A program made the position numbers and the translations under genes. 64,000 bases of DNA, from assembly GCF_007827815.1 (NCBI RefSeq), contig NZ_VITH01000001.1:620001-684000 (forward strand), given 5' to 3'. The notes under the pieces are model-generated. The model saw nothing but the letters and a program-made list of their open reading frames with translations. It was not told where the DNA came from and made no database searches. Source of the stretch: Azospirillum brasilense (lineage in GTDB: Bacteria > Pseudomonadota > Alphaproteobacteria > Azospirillales > Azospirillaceae). Shown here piece after piece: positions 53,995 through 61,124 of this stretch. Every line of letters starts with the position of its first letter. The first letter of the stretch is position 1.

Positions 53995-54432
53995 TCAGGA
54001 CTCGACGCTGCTCTCCTCCTGCTGGCGGCGGCGGAAGCCGACCAGAGCGGTTTCATCCAGCATGTTGGCCTCCTTGCGCTTGAGCTTCTCCTTCTCGCGC
54101 TTCAGCCGCTCCTCCTCGGCCAGCTCGTAGCGCTTCAGCTCCTGGAAGGCTTCGGCCATCTCGTCGGTGGCGACGGCGATCTGGGCCTCGACCTGCCCCA
54201 TGGACTGGGTCAGCCGCTTGCCGCGCTCCATCGCCGCCTGGATGTAGTTGCTGTAGGTGAAGGCGTATTCGACGTTGCCGCGGGCGGTGTCGCGCTCCGC
54301 GGCGATCTCCTCCTTCAGCCGCTCGATCTCCGCCTGGAGCCGGTCCGCGAGGTTCTGAAGTTCCGCCAGCGCCCGGCGCTTCTCGTCGAGCTTCCATTTC
54401 TGAAGGCGGATGATGGTCTTGAGACTGCTCAT
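53995..54432 (-). CDS. fliJ: Flagellar export chaperone FliJ
   Basis: The 145-aa protein is almost entirely charged coiled coil: [20 protein letters not shown], then long Glu/Lys/Arg heptads to about residue 125. This is the FliJ/central-stalk profile. It overlaps the fliI stop by four bases (ATGA). FliJ links the FliI ATPase ring to the FlhA gate. Confidence 0.9.
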   Translation of the reverse strand: MSSLKTIIRLQKWKLDEKRRALAELQNLADRLQAEIERLKEEIAAERDTARGNVEYAFTYSNYIQAAMERGKRLTQSMGQVEAQIAVATDEMAEAFQELKRYELAEEERLKREKEKLKRKEANMLDETALVGFRRRQQEESSVES

Positions 54433-55832
54433 TCTTGCGGCGGCCACTGTTCAATGCCGAAGATGGCGGCAAGCTGGGCGTAGCTGTTGTCGAGGTCGGT
54501 CGCCTCGCGTTTGCCCTGCTTCAGGAACGCCTCCAAGGCCGGCTGGAAATGGATGGCCTCGTCAACCTGCGGGTCGGTGCCCTTGCGGTAGGCGCCGAGG
54601 CGGATCATCTCCGCCATGTTGTCGTAGGACGACATCAGCCGCCGCGCGTGGTTGACCAGCTCGTTCTCCATGGGAGAGTTGCAGCCGGGCATGGTGCGCG
54701 ACACGCTGCGCAGGATGTTGATGGCCGGATAGCGCCCGCGCTCGCCGATCTGGCGCTCCAGGACGATGTGGCCGTCCAGGATGCCGCGCACGGCGTCGGC
54801 GATGGGTTCGTTGTGATCGTCGCCTTCGACCAGCACGGTGAACAGGCCGGTGATCGAGCCCGACCCGTTCAAGCCCGGCCCGGCGCGCTCCAGCAGGCGC
54901 GGCAACTCGGCGAAGACGGTCGGGGGATAGCCCTTGGTCGTCGGCGGCTCGCCGGCGGACAGGCCGATCTCGCGCTGGGCCATGGCGAAGCGGGTCACGC
55001 TGTCCATCATGCACAGCACGTTGCAGCCGGCGTCGCGGAAGGCTTCCGCCACGGCCAGAGTCATGTAGGCGGCTTGGCGGCGCATCAGCGGCGCCTCGTC
55101 GGAGGTGGCGCAGACCACGACGCTGCGCGCCAGACCCTCCTCCCCCAGATCCTCGGTGATGAATTCCTGAAGCTCGCGCCCGCGCTCGCCGATCAGCCCG
55201 ATCACCGCGACCTCGGCGCCGGAGAAACGGGCGAGCATCGACATCACCGACGACTTGCCGACGCCGGAGCCGGCGAAGATGCCCATGCGCTGGCCACGGC
55301 AGCAGGTGAGGAAGGCGTTGATGGCGCGGATGCCCAGGTCCAGCTTCTCACCCACGCGGGCGCGGGAATGGGCGGGCGGCGGGTTGTTGCGGATGGGAAC
55401 GCCGTGCGTCCCCTTGGGCAGCGGCCCCTTGCCGTCCACCGGCTCGCCCAGCGCGTTGATGACACGGCCGAGCCACGCCTCCGTCGGGAAGACCATGGGC
55501 TGGCTGTCCGACACCAGCGCGCGGCAGCCCAGCCCGACACCGTCGATGGAGCCGAAGGGCATCAGCAGCGCGCGGCCCTGACGGAAGCCGACCACCTCGC
55601 AGGGGACTTGCCGGCCGTCGCGGGATTCGACGATGCAGCGGCCGCCCACCGACAATTCCTTCTCGATCCCCCCGACCTCGACCAGCAGGCCGAGCACGGC
55701 GGTCACCCGCCCGAACCGGCTGCAGCCGGAGACGGACTCGATTTCCTGAAGGATGCGGGCGACGTCGGCGGGCACGGTCTTGCGGGTTCGCGAACGGGAA
55801 TGGGACGGGTGAGCCGGGCGCGGGCGGCGCAA
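54429..55832 (-). CDS. fliI: Flagellum-specific ATPase FliI
   Basis: The 467-aa type III export ATPase is related to F1-beta. Walker A AGSGVGKS is at 187-194. Also visible are [53 protein letters not shown] and [16 protein letters not shown]. The N-terminus is uncertain: the longest frame begins with TTG at 55832, while a GTG at 55775 would remove the basic first 19 residues. It is first in the fliI-fliJ operon and divergent from ctrA. Confidence 0.96.
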   Translation of the reverse strand: MRRPRPAHPSHSRSRTRKTVPADVARILQEIESVSGCSRFGRVTAVLGLLVEVGGIEKELSVGGRCIVESRDGRQVPCEVVGFRQGRALLMPFGSIDGVGLGCRALVSDSQPMVFPTEAWLGRVINALGEPVDGKGPLPKGTHGVPIRNNPPPAHSRARVGEKLDLGIRAINAFLTCCRGQRMGIFAGSGVGKSSVMSMLARFSGAEVAVIGLIGERGRELQEFITEDLGEEGLARSVVVCATSDEAPLMRRQAAYMTLAVAEAFRDAGCNVLCMMDSVTRFAMAQREIGLSAGEPPTTKGYPPTVFAELPRLLERAGPGLNGSGSITGLFTVLVEGDDHNEPIADAVRGILDGHIVLERQIGERGRYPAINILRSVSRTMPGCNSPMENELVNHARRLMSSYDNMAEMIRLGAYRKGTDPQVDEAIHFQPALEAFLKQGKREATDLDNSYAQLAAIFGIEQWPPQE

Positions 55833-55890
55833 GTCGCGGTGGGCACGGAGTCCCCCGCCATGCCGCCCCCGTCATGCTCATCCAAAAACA

Positions 55891-55986
55891 TTAACGTTAA
55901 ATGAAGTGCTATGCCTCTGGCGTTAAGCTGAATCGTCTGTTAACTTGTGTAAACGGACGGGCCGATCTGTTAAGGGAATCGGTTAA
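55891..55986. promoter_or_regulatory. Cluster of six TTAA half-sites between fliI and ctrA
   Basis: TTAA occurs at 55891, 55897, 55923, 55940, 55970 and 55983, an extreme density for this GC-rich sequence. CtrA binds TTAA-N7-TTAA and variants such as TTAACCAT; no exact N7 pair is present (the closest are N9 at 55970/55983 and N2 at 55891/55897). The region separates ctrA from the divergent fliI-fliJ, so it fits autoregulation and flagellar control, as inference. Confidence 0.45.
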
Positions 55987-56052
55987 GGAACTGCGGGAAA
56001 GCAACGCCGCATCGGAAGCCAGAAACGCGCCATCTAACATCGGGATATCGCC

Positions 56053-56784
56053 ATGAGGGTTCTGCTGGTCGAAGACGATTCCTCCACGGCCAAGAGCATC
56101 GAACTGATGCTTCAGTCGGAAGGCTACATCGTCGACTCTACCGACCTCGGTGAGGATGGACTCGAAATCGGCAAGCTGTACGATTACGACATCATCATCC
56201 TCGATCTGATGCTGCCGGACATCGATGGCTACGAGGTGCTGCGCCGCCTGCGCGCCGCCCGTGTGACCACGCCGATCCTCATTCTTTCCGGCCTGTCGGA
56301 GCTGGACCACAAGATCAAGGGTCTGGGCTTCGGCGCCGACGACTATCTGACAAAGCCCTTCGACAAGCGCGAGCTGATCGCCCGCATCCAGGCCATCGTT
56401 CGCCGCTCCAAGGGCCATTCCGACAGCATCATCCGCACCGGCCGTCTGACCGTGAACCTGGACACCCGCACGGTGGAGGTGGACAACCAGCCGCTCCACC
56501 TGACCGGCAAGGAATACGGCATCCTGGAGCTGCTGTCGCTGCGCAAGGGCACGACCCTGACCAAGGAGATGTTCCTGAACCATCTCTACGGCGGCATGGA
56601 CGAGCCGGAGCTGAAGATCATCGACGTCTTCGTCTGCAAGCTGCGCAAGAAGCTGGCCGCGGCGACCCAGGGCGACAATTACATCGAGACGGTGTGGGGC
56701 CGCGGCTATGTGCTGCGCGACCCGCACGAGGACGCGTCCCCGATCCCGCGCGTCCCGCACCCACAGGCACAGGCGGCCGGCTGA
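56053..56784 (+). CDS. ctrA: Cell-cycle/motility response regulator CtrA
   Basis: The 243-aa OmpR-type regulator has a receiver with acidic pair E7-D8-D9, phospho-acceptor Asp51 in [15 protein letters not shown] and Lys in [14 protein letters not shown]. The winged helix has [52 protein letters not shown], recognisable in pieces as near-invariant CtrA sequence. The tail is Pro/His-rich instead of the Caulobacter AlaAla degradation signal, although it ends Ala-Ala-Gly. In Rhodospirillales CtrA mainly drives motility genes and is not essential. Confidence 0.96.
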   Translation: MRVLLVEDDSSTAKSIELMLQSEGYIVDSTDLGEDGLEIGKLYDYDIIILDLMLPDIDGYEVLRRLRAARVTTPILILSGLSELDHKIKGLGFGADDYLTKPFDKRELIARIQAIVRRSKGHSDSIIRTGRLTVNLDTRTVEVDNQPLHLTGKEYGILELLSLRKGTTLTKEMFLNHLYGGMDEPELKIIDVFVCKLRKKLAAATQGDNYIETVWGRGYVLRDPHEDASPIPRVPHPQAQAAG

Positions 56785-56854
56785 CCGCCGACCGCCCGTC
56801 ACCGTTAACCGTCATCCCGATGAACGGCGGGCCTGGGCCCGCCGCCAACCGCAC

Positions 56855-57091
56855 TCACTCCTGCCAGAACGCCTTGTCGGTTTCGCGGCGGGCGTCCTTG
56901 CGGCTCAGCCCGACATCGCGCAGCAGATGGTCGTCCAGAGCCGCCAGGGAGCGGCGCTGCCGGTGACGCTCGATCATCCCCAGCACCTCGCCGAACGCGC
57001 GCTCGGCAAACCGCCGCGCGCCGCCGCCAGCCTGTCCAAGAGACACCATGCCCCGGTCTGTGGAAACGGCGCCCAGCGCTCTCCTGCTCAT
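56855..57091 (-). CDS. DUF1127-domain small protein
   Basis: The product is 78 aa; the start at 57091 has GGAG 7 bases upstream. Residues 40-75 are the DUF1127 pattern: RHRQRRSLAALDDHLLRDVGLSRKDARRE with its conserved LLxDIGLSR-like motif and basic start. DUF1127 proteins are small Arg-rich proteins; some influence RNA turnover and phosphate or carbon metabolism in Rhizobiales. It is divergent from a LysR gene with a palindromic site in between, and may be that regulator's target. Confidence 0.85.
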   Translation of the reverse strand: MSRRALGAVSTDRGMVSLGQAGGGARRFAERAFGEVLGMIERHRQRRSLAALDDHLLRDVGLSRKDARRETDKAFWQE

Positions 57092-57174
57092 GATCCGACA
57101 CTCCGCTTGATGATTTCCGTCCCCTAGAAATGCCCCGGAAGCGGCTTGTCCGCAAAGGATGCTTTCTCTAACCT

Positions 57175-57193
57175 GCATGAGAGAATTTCATGC
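57175..57193. promoter_or_regulatory. Candidate LysR operator GCATGA-N7-TCATGC
   Basis: A perfect 6-bp inverted repeat (19 bp) contains the LysR T-N11-A core (T57178, A57190). A second, overlapping dyad TTCTCT-N10-AGAGAA spans 57164-57185. It lies between the divergent DUF1127 and LysR genes, 32 bases before the LysR start. Confidence 0.6.
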
Positions 57194-57224
57194 GGCCGGT
57201 CAACAATCCGGCGGATGCGGACCC

Positions 57225-58130
57225 ATGCAGATCCCTCCCCTCAACGGCCTGCGCGCGTTCGAAGCGGCGGCCCGCCATCTCAGCTTCACCCGGGCGGCGG
57301 AGGAGCTGAACGTCACCCAGAGCGCTATCAGCCACCAGATCCGCACGCTGGAGGACCGGCTGGGCATCCGGCTGTTCCGCCGGCTGAATCAGGCGCTGGT
57401 TTTGACCGACGCCGGCCAGCTTCTGCTGCCCAGCGTGCGCGACGCCTTCGCGCGGCTGGCCACCGGCCTGGAGCGGGTGATGGAGCACGAACGCTCCGGC
57501 GTGCTGACGATGAGCGTTTCGCCCTCCTTCGCCAGCCGCTGGCTGATGAGCCGGATCGGCCGCTTCCGCGCCCGCCACCCGGAAATCCACCTGCGCATCA
57601 GCGTCAGCCAGCACGAGATCGACTTCGAGCGCGAGGCCGACATCGACATCGGGCTTCGTCATGGCCTGGGGGTGTGGGAGGGATTGCGGGCCGACCGCTT
57701 CCTCGATGACGCGGTGTTTCCCGTGTGCAGCCCGGCCCTGCTGCAAGGGCCGACGCCGCTGCGCCAGCCCGCCGACCTGCGTCATCATGTTCTGGTCGAG
57801 GAGACCGGCCACAGCTATTGGGCGACATGGTTGGCCATGGCCGGGCTCGGCGATCTGAAGCCAAGCTCCGAGATGGTCTTCGACGAGATCGGCATCGCCA
57901 TCGAAGCCGCGGAGAACGGTCAGGGCATCGCGATGGCGCGCGGCACCCTGGTGCTGGAGGAACTGGCGAGCGGGCGGCTGACCCGGCTGTTCGACCTCGC
58001 CCTGCCGGGAGACTTCGGTTACTACCTCGTCTGCCCGGAGGTGACCGCCGACCGGCCCAAGATCGCCGCCTTCCGCCGCTGGATCATGGAGGAAGGCGCC
58101 GCCGACCGTCTCACCGTCACGCCACCCTAG
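57225..58130 (+). CDS. LysR-family regulator, GcvA-like branch
   Basis: The product is 301 aa. The start IPPLNGLRAFEAAARHLSFTRAAEELNVTQSAISHQIRTLE in pieces is the hallmark of the GcvA/AmpR-like LysR group. The effector domain has VSPSFASRWLMSRIGRFRARHPEIHL, DIDIGLRHGLG and GIAIEAAENGQGIAMARGTLV. The ATG at 57225 fits the family start. It is divergent from the DUF1127 gene, sharing the dyad at 57175-57193. The effector is unknown. The next gene, cheR, converges on it. Confidence 0.9.
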   Translation: MQIPPLNGLRAFEAAARHLSFTRAAEELNVTQSAISHQIRTLEDRLGIRLFRRLNQALVLTDAGQLLLPSVRDAFARLATGLERVMEHERSGVLTMSVSPSFASRWLMSRIGRFRARHPEIHLRISVSQHEIDFEREADIDIGLRHGLGVWEGLRADRFLDDAVFPVCSPALLQGPTPLRQPADLRHHVLVEETGHSYWATWLAMAGLGDLKPSSEMVFDEIGIAIEAAENGQGIAMARGTLVLEELASGRLTRLFDLALPGDFGYYLVCPEVTADRPKIAAFRRWIMEEGAADRLTVTPP

Positions 58131-58131
58131 A

Positions 58132-58977
58132 TCACACGGCGGCCCGCAGCCCGCTCGGCACCTGGAAGCCGCCCAGGCTGTAGAGGCCGCGCTGGCCGTC
58201 CACCGGCTTGAAACGGTCGGTGATGCCCAGCACGGTCTCGGCGCCGCCGAGATAGAGCACGCCGTCCTGCGGCATCTGGCGGGAAATCGCCTCCAGCACC
58301 TTGGTCTTGGTCGGCTGGTCGAAATAGATCAGCACGTTGCGGCAGAACACGATGTCGAACTGCCCCAGCGCCGAGAGGTCGCCCAGCAGGTTGAACTCGC
58401 GGAAGGAAGCCATCTGGCGAAGCTGCTGGCTGATCTGCCACTTGTCGCCCTGCTGCTTGAAATGCTTCACCAGCATTTGAATCGGCAGGCCGCGCTGCAC
58501 CTCGAACTGGGTGTAGATGCCCGACTTGGAGCGCTCGACCATTTCCGCCGAGATGTCGGTGCCGACGATCTCGATCCGCCAGCCGGCCAGCTTCGCCGCG
58601 TCCTCATTCAGCAGCATGGCCAGCGAGTAGGCCTCCTGCCCGGACGAGCAGGCCGCCGACCAGATGCGGATCGACCGCTTGGCGGACCGCGCCTCCAGCA
58701 GCCGCGGCAGGACGATCTGCCTGAACTGGTCGAAAGGCTTCTGGTCGCGGAAGAAGGACGACTCGTTGGTCGTCATCGCCTCGGTGATGTCGCGCAGCAG
58801 CGCTTCGTCCTTGCGCGTCCGCACGGTGGAGGCCAGCTCCTCCAGCCCCTTCATGTTCCACTTGCGCGCCACCGGCATCAGCCGGGATTCGAGTAGGTAG
58901 GCCTTGTCCCGGGTCAGGACCAGACCGGAACGCTGCTTGAGCAGCGTGGAGAACATGTCGAAATCTTCGACTCTCAT
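58132..58977 (-). CDS. cheR: Chemotaxis methyltransferase CheR
   Basis: The 281-aa enzyme transfers methyl groups from S-adenosylmethionine to receptor glutamates. The N-terminal helical domain ends in the VRTRKDEALLRDITEAMTTNESSFFRD motif. The SAM domain has RIWSAACSSGQEAYSLAM, EIVGTDIS, and FDIVFCRNVLIYFD. No C-terminal pentapeptide-binding loop or TPR is seen. It overlaps cheB by four bases and is the last gene of the che operon. Confidence 0.97.
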   Translation of the reverse strand: MRVEDFDMFSTLLKQRSGLVLTRDKAYLLESRLMPVARKWNMKGLEELASTVRTRKDEALLRDITEAMTTNESSFFRDQKPFDQFRQIVLPRLLEARSAKRSIRIWSAACSSGQEAYSLAMLLNEDAAKLAGWRIEIVGTDISAEMVERSKSGIYTQFEVQRGLPIQMLVKHFKQQGDKWQISQQLRQMASFREFNLLGDLSALGQFDIVFCRNVLIYFDQPTKTKVLEAISRQMPQDGVLYLGGAETVLGITDRFKPVDGQRGLYSLGGFQVPSGLRAAV

Positions 58978-60158
58978 GCTGCCCTCGATGCGAACTTGCG
59001 GATGTAGGGACCGATTTCCTTGAGCGGCAGCACCGCCGAGCAGATGCCCGCCTGGGCGACGGCGCCCGGCATGCCCCACACGACGCTGGACGCCTCGTCC
59101 TGCGCGATCAGCGTGCCGCCGGCGTTCACCACGTCGGTGCAGCCCTTCAGCCCGTCCTGCCCCATGCCGGTCAGGATGCAGGCCAGGACCTTGCGCCCGC
59201 CGAAAGCGCGGAGGATGGACCGCATCATCGGGTCCACCGCCGGGCGGCAGAAATTCTCGGGCGGGTCCTTGGTCAGCGAAATCACGTTGGCGCCCGCGCG
59301 CTGGGTCACCAGCATGTGGAAGTCGCCCGGCGCGATGTAGCAGCGTCCCGACACGATCGGCTCGCCGTCCTTCGCCTCCTGGGCGTTCAGCCCGCACTGG
59401 CGGGTGATGTGCTCGGCCAGGATGGTGGTGAAGGTCGCCGGCATGTGCTGGGTGATCAGGATCGGCTGGGTGACGCCGGCCTTCAGATGGGCGAGCACCT
59501 CGAACAGCGCCTGCGGGCCGCCCGTGGAGCTGCCGATGGCGATCACATCCGGCTTCACCTGGCCGACGGAACCGACGGCCGGAGCCGGGCGCAGCGTGAC
59601 GGGCGGCGGCTCGCGCTTCAGGAAGGCGGCCGGCACCGGCGTCAGCGGGCGCAGCTCGCCGCGGGTGCGGGACCCGGCGCGGCGGGCCGCGGCGCCGAGC
59701 GCCTTGACCTTCGACACCAGCTCGCGCTTGAAGGCGTCCGCCCCGCCGATCTCGCGCGTGGAGGTCGGCTTGGGGATGTAGTCGGCGGCGCCCGCGGACA
59801 GGCAGCGCATGGAGATGTCGGCCCCGCGCAGCGTCAGCGTGGAGGCCATGATGATCTTCACCTGCGGGGCCACCGCCAGCAGCTTCGGGATGGCGGTCAA
59901 CCCGTCCATCACCGGCATCTCGATGTCGAGGACGATGACGTCGAGCGAGTTGCGCTGCAGGGCGTTGACCGCCATCTGGCCGTCGCCGACCGACGCGACC
60001 ACGCGGATTTCAGGATCGCCTTCCAACGCGCGGGTCAGGAGGCCGCGGATCACGGCGGAATCGTCGACCACCATCACCCGGACGGGATCGCCGCCGGCCG
60101 CACCGGTCGGATGCCCCGCCGGTGCGGGGGGAGGAGGTCTGCCGAAACGATCGGACAT
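58974..60158 (-). CDS. cheB: Chemotaxis methylesterase CheB
   Basis: The 394-aa response-regulator enzyme has a receiver with VVDDSA and phospho-acceptor Asp78 in VLDIEMPVMDG. A Pro/Arg linker leads to the methylesterase/deamidase domain with the catalytic triad Ser (GSSTGGPQAL), His (TQHMPATFT) and Asp (TGMGQDGLKG). The N-terminus has a Pro-rich extension of about 20 residues. It removes methyl groups from receptors when phosphorylated by CheA. Confidence 0.97.
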   Translation of the reverse strand: MSDRFGRPPPPAPAGHPTGAAGGDPVRVMVVDDSAVIRGLLTRALEGDPEIRVVASVGDGQMAVNALQRNSLDVIVLDIEMPVMDGLTAIPKLLAVAPQVKIIMASTLTLRGADISMRCLSAGAADYIPKPTSTREIGGADAFKRELVSKVKALGAAARRAGSRTRGELRPLTPVPAAFLKREPPPVTLRPAPAVGSVGQVKPDVIAIGSSTGGPQALFEVLAHLKAGVTQPILITQHMPATFTTILAEHITRQCGLNAQEAKDGEPIVSGRCYIAPGDFHMLVTQRAGANVISLTKDPPENFCRPAVDPMMRSILRAFGGRKVLACILTGMGQDGLKGCTDVVNAGGTLIAQDEASSVVWGMPGAVAQAGICSAVLPLKEIGPYIRKFASRAA

Positions 60159-60212
60159 AACGCAATCAGCCTTTCAGGGTCGGAACGGTGCGCGGTGCGG
60201 TGGTCCCGCTCC

Positions 60213-60578
60213 TCACAGCAGCCCGACCTGCTCGAACTTGGTCTGGATGATGTCGCTGTCGAACGGCTTCATGATGTACTCGTTCGCCCCGGCGGACAGC
60301 GCCTCCTGGATGTGGGCGAGGTCGTTCTCCGTGGTGCAGAACACGACCTTGGGAAAGTCCCCGCCGCTCATCTTGCGCAGGCGGCGCAGGAACTCGATTC
60401 CGGTCATCACCGGCATGTTCCAGTCCAGCAGGATGGCGTCCGGCATCTTCTGCGCGCAGGCCTCCATGGCCTGCTTGCCGTCCTCCGCCTCGGTGCAGGC
60501 GAAGTGCAGCTCTTCCAGGATCTTCCGCGCGACCTTGCGGACCACGCGGCTGTCGTCGACGACCAGGCAAACTTTCAT
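60213..60578 (-). CDS. cheY: Chemotaxis response regulator CheY
   Basis: The 121-aa single receiver domain has Asp8-Asp9 (VVDDS), phospho-acceptor Asp53-type residue in LLDWNMPVMTG, switch Thr in FCTTENDLAHI, and Lys in YIMKPFD. Its length and lack of output domain fit the motor-binding messenger. It sits between cheW and cheB. Confidence 0.97.
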   Translation of the reverse strand: MKVCLVVDDSRVVRKVARKILEELHFACTEAEDGKQAMEACAQKMPDAILLDWNMPVMTGIEFLRRLRKMSGGDFPKVVFCTTENDLAHIQEALSAGANEYIMKPFDSDIIQTKFEQVGLL

Positions 60579-60626
60579 GGTGAACGGGCCTCAGGCTTCG
60601 CTTTGCACACCGACCGGGGTTTCGCC

Positions 60627-61124
60627 TCAGGCCGCTTCCATCGTGGTGAAGTTCAGCAGACGCGGCACGTCCAGAACCACCATGAGCTGACCGTTCAGGC
60701 GGTAGATGCCCGTAGACACCTCGCGCCAGCGCGGGTCGAGGGTGGCCGGGTTGCGCTCGAAGTCGTCGTTGGAGAGGCTCAGCACCTCCCCCACCGAGTC
60801 GACCATCAGGCTGTAGAGCTCGCCGCGCAGGTCCACCACGATGGACATGCCCGGCTTGTCCTTCGGGCGCGACGTCAGGCCGAGCCGCAGGCGCACGTCG
60901 ATGGCGGTGACGATGCGCCCGCGCAGGTTCAGCGAGCCGGCGACCTCCGGCGGGGCCAGCGGGATGCGGGTGATCCGCTGGTGCCCCAGCACGTCCTGGA
61001 CCTGGAGGACCGGAATGCCGAACAGCTGGTCGGCAATCGTCATGGTCACATAGTCCTGGCTGCCACCGGAGATGATCTCGTCGCCCTTGGACTTCTTGGT
61101 GGCGGGCAGCTTGGCGTTGCTCAT
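60627..61124 (-). CDS. cheW: Chemotaxis coupling protein CheW
   Basis: The 165-aa scaffold joins receptors to CheA. The CheW domain (about 25-160) has YVTMTIADQLFGIPVLQVQDVL, RIPLAPPEVAGSLNLRGRIVTAIDVRLRLGL and a VVDLRGELYSLMVDSVGEVLSL stretch, each conserved. Its start codon overlaps the cheA stop (ATGA). Confidence 0.97.
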   Translation of the reverse strand: MSNAKLPATKKSKGDEIISGGSQDYVTMTIADQLFGIPVLQVQDVLGHQRITRIPLAPPEVAGSLNLRGRIVTAIDVRLRLGLTSRPKDKPGMSIVVDLRGELYSLMVDSVGEVLSLSNDDFERNPATLDPRWREVSTGIYRLNGQLMVVLDVPRLLNFTTMEAA

